Source of the DNA: an uncultured Collinsella sp.
GTDB lineage: Bacteria; Actinomycetota; Coriobacteriia; Coriobacteriales; Coriobacteriaceae
Assembly (NCBI GenBank): GCA_900543605.1
Contig: UQSK01000004.1
Coordinates: 3,052 to 67,051, forward strand
Direction of reading: 5' to 3'
DNA length: 64,000 nt
Positions within the stretch are counted from its first letter, which is position 1, and every line of letters begins with the position of its first letter. Position numbers and translations under genes: made by a program. The notes under the pieces were generated by a model. The model was not told the DNA's origin and made no database searches. It was given only the letters and a program-made list of their open reading frames with translations. Of this stretch, positions 49,608 to 58,279 are shown one piece after another.

Positions 49608-50600
49608 CTAGCTATTGAGCTTGTTGATGTCATCGTCGGTGATGGCGCCTTCCTGGCTAGACGACGGGCTGTCGCCGTTGTTATCGGAGGCGTCGTCATC
49701 GGAGGGCTCAGTCTCGTTGGACGTGGAGTCGGATGTCTGCACATTGGCTCCCGAAACGGTCTTGGCGGTAAGGTCATAGGGCATCTGGCCGTACCAGACG
49801 CAGTGGACTGCCTCGAGCGTGCCATCGACCGTGATACCATCGAGGGCATCGCTCACGGCACGGCACAGCTCATCGTTAGAGCTAAGGCCTGCGACACCAA
49901 GCGTGGAGGGCGTCTCGAGCGTGCCGACATAGGAGATCTGGCTCATCAGGCGCGCGAGGTAACCACCGGCCGTGGAATCACAGATCACGTAATCGACTTC
50001 GCCCGACTCGAGCGCCTCAAAGCACTCATTGATGTTGGAGAAGGTCTTTTGGTTGGCCGTAATGCTCTGCTTGGCGAGCGCTTCCTGCGAGGCCGAAGAG
50101 GTCTGAACGCCCAGGGTAGCGGTGTTAAGCGTTTCGGTGGAAACGCTCAGCGACTCTCCGTCGCTGCTCTTGCCGAATACGGCGGGGGCGTCGTACAGAC
50201 AGGTGCCAAGCGAGCTGATATCGCCGTCCGTAGACCTGACGTCACCAATGAAGATGTCGGCCTTTTTATCGCTGAGCGCGGAATCGGCCGAGGACGCATC
50301 GACAAAGGCAACCTTGAGACCCATGCGGCATGCGAGGGCACGAGCGGCATCGACCGCATAGCCCGTGAGGTTTCCGTCGGCATCCTGCATGGCTTGCGGG
50401 GCATCGGAAGTATCGAGAGCGACAGTCAGGGTTCCCGGCGTGACCAGGGCATCGTCCGATACCGTGGTGGTAACGGTCTCGCGCTCGATCTGGTCGATCG
50501 TGGGCGTCGTGAACGTGGACAGTGGATTGAACGCGCATCCACTCAGGCCCAAAACGGCAATGACCGCCGCGGTCCCAGCACCCAACCGAGCCGCGTGCAT
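49608..50600 (-). CDS. ABC-transporter amino-acid-type solute-binding lipoprotein
   Basis: The 330-residue product has a lipoprotein signal peptide (MHAARLGAGTAAVIAVLGLS) with lipobox LSGC at Cys22. A type-3 periplasmic-binding fold follows (GTLTVALDTSDAPQAMQDAD, then GNLTGYAVDAARALACRMGL and KKADIFIGDVRS). The C-terminus is a Ser/Asp-rich tail. ATG 50600 is chosen because GAGGGG lies 7 nt upstream; ATG 50618 is an alternative. No permease or ATPase gene adjoins, so it is an orphan binding protein or serves a distant transporter. Confidence 0.87.
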   Translation of the reverse strand: MHAARLGAGTAAVIAVLGLSGCAFNPLSTFTTPTIDQIERETVTTTVSDDALVTPGTLTVALDTSDAPQAMQDADGNLTGYAVDAARALACRMGLKVAFVDASSADSALSDKKADIFIGDVRSTDGDISSLGTCLYDAPAVFGKSSDGESLSVSTETLNTATLGVQTSSASQEALAKQSITANQKTFSNINECFEALESGEVDYVICDSTAGGYLARLMSQISYVGTLETPSTLGVAGLSSNDELCRAVSDALDGITVDGTLEAVHCVWYGQMPYDLTAKTVSGANVQTSDSTSNETEPSDDDASDNNGDSPSSSQEGAITDDDINKLNS

Positions 50601-51100
50601 CAAGCTGCCCCTCACCATGTCCGCTACCCTGCCTTCTGTGTCGTATACGATCCGTGCCCTGCACGGAATATCGGGTTGTTCCCACCAGCTGACCTGGTAT
50701 TTGACCCCACACTTGCGCACCGGGGCGTTTGCTCGGGAGGCCGCAGCCACCTTCACGACTGGCCCGCTCGCCCGCGAGGCGGTATTGCCCCAAAGAAAGT
50801 AGAACGGACGGTGCGGCTTACATCTAGGACGCGCCATGATCGCGCCGCGCGCACGCGGTCGCTTACGTGGATCCCTTTGACCGCGTCTGTCTTGGACTAG
50901 GATGGGCATTTCGTCCGTCCGCAACCACAGCCTGGCAGGAACGTAGCGCATTATAGCTAAGTTCAAGCTATAGTTTAAGGTTAGGGACGTTATTCGCATC
51001 GCGAGCACAGATTTCGCAGGTCGGAGCGGGCCACACGTGCCCTGATTGAACCCGTTACTCCCCTATGGGGAGCCCCGAGGCACCCGCCTTAGGGTGCCGT
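50601..51100. other. Gap with small hairpins, no confident gene
   Basis: Two hairpins (CTCCCC-TAT-GGGGAG near 51058-51072, GGCACCC-N6-GGGTGCC near 51079-51099) lie at the right end. A structured RNA is possible, but I recognise no known family. Confidence 0.4.
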
Positions 51101-51315
51101 GGCCAAAAAATAGCAAATATGAGTACTGTTACCAAATTAGTGGCAGGATTTTTTGGCTCTGCAAACAGTTTTCACGCTCTATAACGTCAGATTGATGCCA
51201 GGATATTCCACATTTGTTTATTATCTTTCTAATCTACGCCATCTTCCAGTCCCAAAATCCCTGATTTTGCTGTTACTTATTTTGTAGCAGTACTCATATT
51301 TGCTATATTTTGGCC
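51101..51315. mobile_element. 215-bp MITE-like element with 32-bp terminal inverted repeats
   Basis: The left end 51101-51132 and the reverse complement of the right end 51284-51315 match at 30 of 32 positions; both start GGCCAAAA and contain TAGCAAATATGAGTACTG. Weaker pairing continues for roughly 20 bp inward. The inside has no open frame of note and no transposase. No clear target-site duplication is visible. It lies 35 bp beyond the end of the next minus-strand gene. Confidence 0.75.
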
Positions 51316-51350
51316 AGAGTGTATATCCAACCCCCTGATTTCAAGCATTG

Positions 51351-52457
51351 TTAGGCAGATTTAAGCCCAAAACACGCCCGCAGCGTGTTAAATAGTGCCT
51401 CTTGTTTCTTTCTACAAGCGTCAACACGGTTGCGATATCGTTTGCCCATGCGTTGGTATATGCGCCATGCGAGCGCCTCCATCGCCTCCATGTTGCAGAG
51501 CATCTCGTTGTTGACCGTCGCGACCTCGATTCCCATGGACGCCAAACCCGTATTGCGTTTTTCATCGTGAATGCGCCCGCCGCGAGACGAATGGCCCTGC
51601 TCGCCGTTGTATTCCAGGTCAAACCGGGCTGCTTCCTGATAGGCATCGCAAACCGCATACGGCATCCCCGAGATCGCCTGCGCACGGTCGTTGAACTCGA
51701 TCTTGTGGTCGGTCTTAAAGGGACCGCAGACAAATCCGCCATAGGAAAACGGAAGCGAAAACATGGCAAGCATGATGCATTCCATGGGTGAGCGCAGGTT
51801 TTCCGACAGATAGGGGCACAGCCGCCGCAGCTGCTTGGCCGCGCTCCCCTTGCATGCCGAAAGGTAATCTGCCAGGCGATCGGGCGTCAGCACTGGCTCG
51901 ACCTCAAAGTAGCCCACATCTGACGGATGGTCCCTATCCTTTGCCAGCCTGTTCGCGGTGGGCGAGCTGTAAGGGGGCAGATACTGCCCGCGATCGCTCA
52001 GCGAAATCTTGGAGCACAGCTCCTGGGCCAGGGCAAATGCCTGGATGCAGCCGACTTCGCGCGCAACGGCTACGCAGAGGGCCTCGGGAGACAAACTGTA
52101 CACCCCCGGCTCCACCTCCAGAATCGAACCAACCGGCAGTCCTGCAGAACAAACGGACCAGCTTGTACCAGGCATGCGGCGACGCTGCTTCGCCGACCCC
52201 ACCAGCAGGCACAGGTCTTCTTGAACCTCGCCACTCACGGCCCCGATCCGCACCAAATCGGAAAGATAGATGTCCTCGGCCGAGGGCGACGATGCATACA
52301 GCACGCTGTGCTCTTCATCGGGATCGAGGTCCCTCCAACTGATGTAACCCATTTGTCGACGCTCGGCGCGCATCATGCGCAGCGCCGTGGCGCCAGTCAG
52401 GATTACGGAGGCCGCCAGTTGCTCGCTTGTCGGCTCGATGCGTCGCGCAATCTTCAC
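51351..52457 (-). CDS. Uncharacterised protein with a nuclease-like C-terminus
   Basis: The product is about 368 residues from GTG 52457, which lies 17 bp after the comF stop with GAGG just upstream; a longer frame to 52517 would overlap comF. The first 200 residues are unassigned. The C-terminal part FDLEYNGEQGHSSRGGRIHD, then EKRNTGLASMGIEVATVNNE, has the spacing of acidic, His and Arg residues seen in small DUF559/VSR-like restriction-endonuclease folds. Such AbiEi-like or DUF559-linked proteins are common in Actinobacteria. It is last in the tmk-holB-ricT-comF series. Confidence 0.65.
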   Translation of the reverse strand: MKIARRIEPTSEQLAASVILTGATALRMMRAERRQMGYISWRDLDPDEEHSVLYASSPSAEDIYLSDLVRIGAVSGEVQEDLCLLVGSAKQRRRMPGTSWSVCSAGLPVGSILEVEPGVYSLSPEALCVAVAREVGCIQAFALAQELCSKISLSDRGQYLPPYSSPTANRLAKDRDHPSDVGYFEVEPVLTPDRLADYLSACKGSAAKQLRRLCPYLSENLRSPMECIMLAMFSLPFSYGGFVCGPFKTDHKIEFNDRAQAISGMPYAVCDAYQEAARFDLEYNGEQGHSSRGGRIHDEKRNTGLASMGIEVATVNNEMLCNMEAMEALAWRIYQRMGKRYRNRVDACRKKQEALFNTLRACFGLKSA

Positions 52458-52473
52458 TGCCTCAAAACCACCC

Positions 52474-53280
52474 CTACCAGACGCGTGCGATCGCAAGGCC
52501 GTCGACGGCCGCAGCACCGGCGCGCTTGAGCTCGACAGAAGCGGCCGCCATGGTTGCGCCCGTGGTTATAACGTCGTCGATAAGCAGCAGGCGTTTGCCC
52601 CGCACGTCCTCGACCGCTTCGTACATGCCCCGCGCACGCTCGCGGCGCTCGTCGCGACCGAGCTGGCGCTGATCACCATGACCATATTTAACGAGGGCAT
52701 CGAGCAGCGGTAGCCCCGACAGCTCGCAAAACGGACGAGCGATGGCCTCCATGTGATCAAAGCCGCGACGCCGAAACGCAGCTGCCGTCGCCGGCACAAA
52801 CACCACCGCATCGGAGCTGGACAACACGCCACCATAGCGATTGGGAGCTGCAACTTGGGCGTTTAAGGCGGTGTCATAGAGCAGCTCCGCCAGATACGAA
52901 GCCAGGCGTCGCTCGCCCGCGTCCTTGTACGCCTTAATGATGCGCGGCAGCGGATGCGCGTAGACGGCGCACGCCAAGCAGCGATCGAGTGCCTCGGCCA
53001 TCGCCGAGGACTCCCCCTCGACCGAGCACTCGGTGCACAGCAGGTCCCCATACGGAGCACCGCACCGGATACAGCTGCAACATGGGTTAATGAGCACAAG
53101 CGAGGCAAGACAGTCTTGGCAAATAAGCGCACCGGAGCGCTCGCAGCCGGCACATCGCGTGGGCGACAACGCCTCGAGCGCTTCGTGTGCCGCCCGCTCG
53201 GCAAACGGTCGCAATTTGTCCGCAAACGGCAGGTCGGCACCGTCTTGCAAGCGGTTCAAAACATCCAAATGGTTCTTCAT
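52474..53280 (-). CDS. comF: ComF-family phosphoribosyltransferase-like protein
   Basis: The 268-residue protein has an N-terminal zinc-finger-like region (CAGCERSGALICQDCLASLV, then CCSCIRCGAPYGDLLCTEC) and a C-terminal PRTase domain with the PRPP loop LLLIDDVITTGATM. ComF proteins take part in DNA uptake during transformation; in many organisms the role is unproven. ATG 53280 is chosen because the cysteine region begins at the expected distance; a much longer in-frame extension runs into the preceding gene and is rejected. Confidence 0.92.
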   Translation of the reverse strand: MKNHLDVLNRLQDGADLPFADKLRPFAERAAHEALEALSPTRCAGCERSGALICQDCLASLVLINPCCSCIRCGAPYGDLLCTECSVEGESSAMAEALDRCLACAVYAHPLPRIIKAYKDAGERRLASYLAELLYDTALNAQVAAPNRYGGVLSSSDAVVFVPATAAAFRRRGFDHMEAIARPFCELSGLPLLDALVKYGHGDQRQLGRDERRERARGMYEAVEDVRGKRLLLIDDVITTGATMAAASVELKRAGAAAVDGLAIARVW

Positions 53281-53383
53281 GACACAGCCCTCCCTACGCA
53301 CTGGGCGCGGGGAGGGCTGCCGATTCATACATATGCTACCCCGGAGTACTCCGGAGCAAGGCAAACAAAACCGCGTGCGGGCG

Positions 53384-55075
53384 CTACTCGCCGGCAGGCG
53401 GCTGCGGCGCCGACGAAGACGGGGCCGAGCCCTCGCCACCATCCTGGCGCGGCTTACGGGAACGGCGGCGGCGACGGCGCTTTTGGCCCTGGCCGGCCGA
53501 GCCCTCGCCACCACGGTCCTCACGCGAATCGTGCTCGTCGCGAGCGGCGCCGCGCGAAGCCTTGGCAGCAGCTCCCCCGCCGTCTCCAGGACGACGGCGC
53601 GTGACCTTGACCTCGCCATCCGAGACCTGATCGGCCACGGAGGGCACCGAGGGCTTCTGCTGCGCGCCCGACGAGTGGCGACGGCGCGGACGCGGCGCGC
53701 GCTCATCCTCGCCATGCGACTTGCCGCCCTTATCGGCAGGCGCATCGGCGCCCGAGCCGCCCTTGGGGGCAGCGCCGGCCTCGCGAGCGGCTGCGGCACG
53801 GAAGGCATCCTCGCGCTCCTCGCTCGACAGATGACGGCGACGACGGCGCGTGGGATTCATGCCACCGCCGCGATTCTGCTGTTGAGGCTGCTGAGCCTCG
53901 CGCTCGCGTGTGCCGTTCTTGCCGGCAACTGCGGCCTCGCTGGTATCGGCAGAGCCCGCACGCTTGCGGCGGCGACGGCCGCCTGCCTCCTCGACCTCGG
54001 GCGTCTCGGACTTGCCACGGCCCTTTCCACGGCCACGACCCTCGCCCTGACCGGCGCGAGCATCGGATTCGGCATCGCGACGACGGCGCTTGGGCATCGA
54101 TATGCCCGCCAGGCGATCAGCGTTCGACAGGCCATCGCCCACGTCGACGCCGTTCTCGCGATCGAGCTCCATGAGCGCCAGGCGCATCTCGGGCGACTCG
54201 ATGCGCTCGAGCACGTCGCGCGTCACGCAGTCGGGACGGCAGTTGCAGCCCTGCTCGGCTGCCTTCTTTTTGCAGCCCTCCGAGCAGGTCATATCGGCCA
54301 GGTTGACCTTAAAGACCTTGCCGTTCTCCAGGCGCAGCACCAGCTGCTCGCGCGGCGTGTCATATTCTTGAATACGTGCCTTGCCAAGCGGCGTATCGAT
54401 AAGCGTCTTCTTTTTGGGTGCGCGGCTCTTAAAGTCCTTATACGCCTCGAACTCGTAGCGCAGGCAGCACATTAGACGGCCGCATACGCCGCTGATCTTG
54501 GACGAGTTAAGCGGTAGATCCTGCTCTTTTGCCATGCGAATCGAGACGGGCTCAAACTGTCCGCCAAAGCGCGTGCAGCAGAGCTCCTGGCCGCACTGGG
54601 CATAGCCGCCCACCAAGCGGGTCTCGTCGCGCACGCCGATCTGGCGCATGTCGACGCGAATGTGCAGCGTCGAGGAAAGGTCCTTGACGAGCTGACGAAA
54701 ATCGACGCGCTCCTCGGCCGCAAAATAGAACACGGCCTTCTCGCCGCCGAACAGGTACTCGACGCCGACCGGCTTCATCTCGAGGTCGAGCTCCTTGACC
54801 AGGCGACGGAAATCGACCATGGCCTCGTCACCCTGAATGGCCAGATCATCGGCAAGCTGCAGGTCGGTGTCGCTCGCCACGCGCAGCACGGGCTTGAGCG
54901 GCTGGCCGATCTCGTCCTGCGGCACCTCGAAGGGGTCTGCCGTGACCAGGCCGATCTCGGTTCCGCGCTCGGTGGAGCAGATAGCATAATCGGCCTCGAG
55001 GATATCCAGATCCTGCGGGTCGAACCACAGGTCGCGCGAGGCGTAGGTAAACTTAACGGGTACGACTAACGGCAT
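53384..55075 (-). CDS. ricT: PSP1-domain protein (RicT/YaaT type) with a long basic tail
   Basis: The 563-residue protein begins with the PSP1 domain (about 1-270). Its conserved cysteines are in YAQCGQELCCTRFGGQFEPV, SGVCGRLMCCLRYEF, and CSEGCKKKAAEQGCNCRPDC. RicT in Bacillus forms a complex that affects RNase Y and competence. Residues about 325-563 are low-complexity and basic (RGRGKGRGKSETP, KRRRRRRSRKPRQDG), which is unusual in length and could bind RNA. The start overlaps the holB stop by 10 bp, and AGGAAGG precedes it. Confidence 0.92.
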   Translation of the reverse strand: MPLVVPVKFTYASRDLWFDPQDLDILEADYAICSTERGTEIGLVTADPFEVPQDEIGQPLKPVLRVASDTDLQLADDLAIQGDEAMVDFRRLVKELDLEMKPVGVEYLFGGEKAVFYFAAEERVDFRQLVKDLSSTLHIRVDMRQIGVRDETRLVGGYAQCGQELCCTRFGGQFEPVSIRMAKEQDLPLNSSKISGVCGRLMCCLRYEFEAYKDFKSRAPKKKTLIDTPLGKARIQEYDTPREQLVLRLENGKVFKVNLADMTCSEGCKKKAAEQGCNCRPDCVTRDVLERIESPEMRLALMELDRENGVDVGDGLSNADRLAGISMPKRRRRDAESDARAGQGEGRGRGKGRGKSETPEVEEAGGRRRRKRAGSADTSEAAVAGKNGTREREAQQPQQQNRGGGMNPTRRRRRHLSSEEREDAFRAAAAREAGAAPKGGSGADAPADKGGKSHGEDERAPRPRRRHSSGAQQKPSVPSVADQVSDGEVKVTRRRPGDGGGAAAKASRGAARDEHDSREDRGGEGSAGQGQKRRRRRRSRKPRQDGGEGSAPSSSAPQPPAGE

Positions 55076-56193
55076 TTCAGTGCCTTCCTGATATCGAACA
55101 GCATGACCTCGATGGCCAGCTGGGGAGTAACGTTTCTGGCGATGTTGCGCTCGGCGGTTGCGACCGCTTCGAGCGCCTGGGTGGCACCCGCAACATTGGT
55201 CGCGGCGGCAAGCCGGCCGATCGTGTCGCGCACATCCTCGTTCACGATGTCGGCCGCCTCATCCTGAAGCGTCAGCAGCACGTCGCGCATGAGCGTCCGC
55301 GCGCTCGCCAGCGCTTCCATGATACCCGAACGCTCGCGCGCGTTGAGTTCGCGCTTGTTACGGTCCTCAAGCTGCTTCAATGCTCCACGCGACAGGTAGT
55401 CGGCATTTTGCTCGAGCACCTTTTCCTGCGTGGACTTGACCTCGGCCAACGGCGCCTTGACGGCGACGATGAGTGACTTGGCGCGGCTGAGCACGTCGGC
55501 CTCGTCGGCGGCAATGAGTGAGTCGATGGCACGGACCATCTGACGGCGGGCGTCCTGGCGCTCGGCACTTTTAAGGAACTCGATGCCGCGCGCGGGGCTT
55601 CCCGCCACGGCGACGGCCATGCGGCAGCGCGCGATATCCTGACCGGTGGCGCGGCTCACGGCCTGCGCGGCCACGGTGGGCGACACCAGCCGAAACGGCA
55701 CGCACTGGCAGCGGCTCACGATGGTGGGCAGCATCACGTCTGCCGAGGTGCCCAGCAGAATGAACATGACGCCCTCGGGCGGCTCCTCGAGTGTTTTGAG
55801 CAGTGCGTTAGCGGTGTTAGCGCGCAGCTGCTCGGCACGGTCAATGATGTAGACCTTGGCCTTGGCGCGGATGGGCGCCAGGGGCACGTCGTCGAGTAGC
55901 TCGCGCGTCTGGGCGATGAGATAGCCCGTAGCACTTTCGGGCGTGTAATAGTGCACGTCGGGATGTGTATGGCGCGCGACGCGCACGCAGCTGTCACACG
56001 ATCCGCAGCCGTCCTGCTCGCACAGGAATGCCTGGGCGAGCGCCCATGCGGCATCGAGCTTGCCGGCGCCGGGCGCTCCCAAGAACAGATAGGCGTGCGA
56101 TGCGCGACCGCTGGCGACGGCATTGGTCAAAAAGTCGCGCACGCGCTCTTGGGTATCGAGCTTGGCGAGCAAACTTGTCTGCGCGGGGGCCAT
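55066..56193 (-). CDS. holB: DNA polymerase III delta-prime subunit
   Basis: The 375-residue clamp-loader protein has an N-terminal AAA+ fold. HAYLFLGAPGAGKLDAAWAL carries a P-loop variant in which GKL replaces GK[TS], consistent with the non-ATPase delta-prime subunit. A zinc module follows (CEQDGCGSCDSCVRVARHTH), then ANALLKTLEEPPEGVMFILL and the SRC motif (TIVSRCQCVPF). ATG 56193 overlaps the tmk region end by a few bases and gives the normal length. Gene order tmk-holB-ricT is common in Gram-positives. Confidence 0.93.
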   Translation of the reverse strand: MAPAQTSLLAKLDTQERVRDFLTNAVASGRASHAYLFLGAPGAGKLDAAWALAQAFLCEQDGCGSCDSCVRVARHTHPDVHYYTPESATGYLIAQTRELLDDVPLAPIRAKAKVYIIDRAEQLRANTANALLKTLEEPPEGVMFILLGTSADVMLPTIVSRCQCVPFRLVSPTVAAQAVSRATGQDIARCRMAVAVAGSPARGIEFLKSAERQDARRQMVRAIDSLIAADEADVLSRAKSLIVAVKAPLAEVKSTQEKVLEQNADYLSRGALKQLEDRNKRELNARERSGIMEALASARTLMRDVLLTLQDEAADIVNEDVRDTIGRLAAATNVAGATQALEAVATAERNIARNVTPQLAIEVMLFDIRKALKCR

Positions 56194-56194
56194 G

Positions 56195-56878
56195 CTACTC
56201 GGCCTCCTGGGCAAGCGCGGCGGCGACGGCATCCTGCGGGATATCGAGGCCGTACGCGCGAACCTGCTCGACCGTCTGCGCAAAGACGTCCTCGATGGGC
56301 GCGGTGGCATCGATGAGCTTTACGCGAGCGGGTTCCTCGGCAGCGATAGCGCAAAATCCCTGGTAGACGCGCTCTTGGAAGGCTATGCCCTTTGCCTCCA
56401 TGCGGTCGGCCGCGCCACGGGCTGCCATGCGCAACGCCGCCTGCTCGGGCGTGATGTGGTAGACGAGCGTGAGCGCCGGGTGCGTACCCGCGACGGCCAG
56501 GTTGTTGGCGTCGCGCACCATCCGGCGATCAAGGCCGTCGGCAAACGCCTGGTAGCAGGTCGTGGAATCGTAGAAGCGATCGCACAGGACCACCTTGCCG
56601 GCAGCGAGGGCGGGCGCGATGACCTCGTGCACTAGCTGGGCGCGCGCGGCCTCGTAGAGCAGCAGCTCGCAGGTGTCTCCCATCGCCGTGTTGGCGGGAT
56701 CGAGCAGCAGAGCACGAATCTTTTCGCTGATGGCGGTGCCACCCGGCTCGCGCAGGGTCACGACCTGGTAACCAGCAAGGTCAAGCGCGCGGGCCAGCAG
56801 GCGCGCCTGCGTGGACTTACCGGCGCCATCGACGCCCTCGAGCGTGATAAAGCTATGTTGAGCGGGCTCAAAAGCCAT
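56195..56878 (-). CDS. tmk: Thymidylate kinase
   Basis: The 227-residue kinase phosphorylates dTMP to dTDP. The P-loop EGVDGAGKSTQARLLA is near residue 14, the DRFYDSTTCYQAFADGLDR motif near 100 has the DR(Y/F) substrate residues, and a LID region follows. AAGGGG precedes the ATG. It is the first gene of the tmk-holB-ricT-comF series. Confidence 0.96.
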   Translation of the reverse strand: MAFEPAQHSFITLEGVDGAGKSTQARLLARALDLAGYQVVTLREPGGTAISEKIRALLLDPANTAMGDTCELLLYEAARAQLVHEVIAPALAAGKVVLCDRFYDSTTCYQAFADGLDRRMVRDANNLAVAGTHPALTLVYHITPEQAALRMAARGAADRMEAKGIAFQERVYQGFCAIAAEEPARVKLIDATAPIEDVFAQTVEQVRAYGLDIPQDAVAAALAQEAE

Positions 56879-56967
56879 GGGCGCAGCCCCTTCCTACAAG
56901 GCGCGGAAATGCGAGTTATAGCAACCACGTCATGATACCCCAGCGCTCGGTGCGCCCCAAATACGAC

Positions 56968-57025
56968 CTAGTCATTGGGGACGTTCTTGAATGACTAGTC
57001 GTTTAAGAACGTCCCTAACGACTAG
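56968..57025. repeat. Dispersed GACTAGT / GGGACGTTC repeat, head-to-head pair
   Basis: CTAGTCATTGGGGACGTTCT and its near reverse complement (AAGAACGTCCCTAACGACTAG) abut around GACTAGTCG. The right end supplies the TAG stop of the downstream beta-lactamase-like gene. Confidence 0.8.
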
Positions 57026-58095
57026 GTCTCGGCGCGGGTATAGATAGCGGAAGAGATGTCGCGCTCCAAGGCCAGGGCCTGCTCGCGTTCGAGGTCTTGG
57101 GTGAGGACGGCCAAGATATAGGGATGTTCGGCATAGACGATTGCCGCATCGTGCTGAGCATTCGACAGGCTGCCCGTTTTGTGCGCGACCGAGACGTCAC
57201 CGGGAACACCCTCGACAATACCGCGCGCATCTTCCTGAGCTAGCAGATATCCACGCGCCCGCTCGCAGAGCTCGGGCGTTGCGACTGTCCCCGCCGCCAG
57301 CCGCTGCAACACGGTCGCGGCATCACGAGCGCTCGTATAGTTCTCGCGACCTTGCGCCCGGGCATCGGTGTCCATCATCAGACGAGCGAGCGCCGTTTGA
57401 GGCAAACCCAGCGCGGCGCACGTCCCATTTACCGCATCCATGCCGAGCCGGTTAATGATGAGATTCGCCGCCACGTTGTCGCTCTGGGCGATCATGGCGC
57501 ACAGCAGCTCATCCACGCTGTACGACACGCCCACGCCGCGCGCTTGAATATTGCCGCTGCCGCCCACGATATCCCGCTGCGTCACCGTTATCTGTTCGTC
57601 GAGGGACAGCCTACCCGCCGCCACGGTATCGAGCGCGCAGGCAAGAACGGGAAGCTTGATGATGCTCGCCGCAACCCTGCACACATCGGGCGCCACGACG
57701 GTTTCACCATCGAGCGCGTCGAACGTTTGGGAATCGAGCGCCACGGCGTAAACCGAGACGGAGTCGCCATACGGCTCGACCAGAGCCTCGATATCTTGCT
57801 GAATGGCGGCGATCCAAGAAGACTTAGGGGCGGCCGTCGCTTCTGTCGCGGATGACCGCTTTGACGTTTGTTTAGCAGGGTCAGCGGAGCCCTTCGCTTC
57901 GTTACAGTGTGCGGCGCAACCGCCGAGGCCGGCCGCCAAAGCAAACGCTCCGGTCACCGCGGCAGCACAAAACACTCGACGTGAGCAATCGGGCGCGGCA
58001 AGGGATGCGTCCCCATGCGGGAGTCGATCCGACCCCACCTTGTCGCCGCTGCCGCTACTCCGCTCGCCACAGTACACAGACCCGCTCTCTACCAT
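57022..58095 (-). CDS. Class A beta-lactamase-like serine hydrolase, predicted Tat lipoprotein
   Basis: The 357-residue protein has a twin-arginine motif (SRRVFC, 38-43), a hydrophobic stretch and a lipobox (LGGC, Cys60). The hydrolase domain contains SxxK (SIIK), SDN (AQSDNVAAN) and KTG (HKTGSL), the three motifs of class A beta-lactamases and related peptidases. An E166-type omega-loop Glu is not obvious, so it may act on cell-wall peptides rather than as a resistance enzyme. The start at 58095 (ATG) gives a Tat-length signal region. The stop lies in a dispersed repeat. TatC is encoded nearby. Confidence 0.85.
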   Translation of the reverse strand: MVESGSVYCGERSSGSGDKVGSDRLPHGDASLAAPDCSRRVFCAAAVTGAFALAAGLGGCAAHCNEAKGSADPAKQTSKRSSATEATAAPKSSWIAAIQQDIEALVEPYGDSVSVYAVALDSQTFDALDGETVVAPDVCRVAASIIKLPVLACALDTVAAGRLSLDEQITVTQRDIVGGSGNIQARGVGVSYSVDELLCAMIAQSDNVAANLIINRLGMDAVNGTCAALGLPQTALARLMMDTDARAQGRENYTSARDAATVLQRLAAGTVATPELCERARGYLLAQEDARGIVEGVPGDVSVAHKTGSLSNAQHDAAIVYAEHPYILAVLTQDLEREQALALERDISSAIYTRAET

Positions 58096-58279
58096 TGCAA
58101 TCCGCTGAACCGCCGATAAGCGGACATGCCGGACGCTCAACACGTTGCACTCATTGTGACGCATGCAGCGGTGCATGGCGCGGCGCAACCATTCTCTCGT
58201 AACCAGTTGGGTCGGCACAGTCCATCTGCACCTCAACCACCTTATAATCTAGCCAACACACCAAACGAAAGGAACCGAC

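Noticed and set aside
51000..51100. 6S or SRP-type RNA upstream of the solute-binding protein
   Set aside because: The two small hairpins do not match the conserved loops of either RNA, and the region abuts the MITE-like element.
53281..53808. Upstream extension of comF into the RicT/PSP1 gene
   Set aside because: The extension is antisense-like low complexity in another frame of the basic tail; ComF homology starts after 53280.
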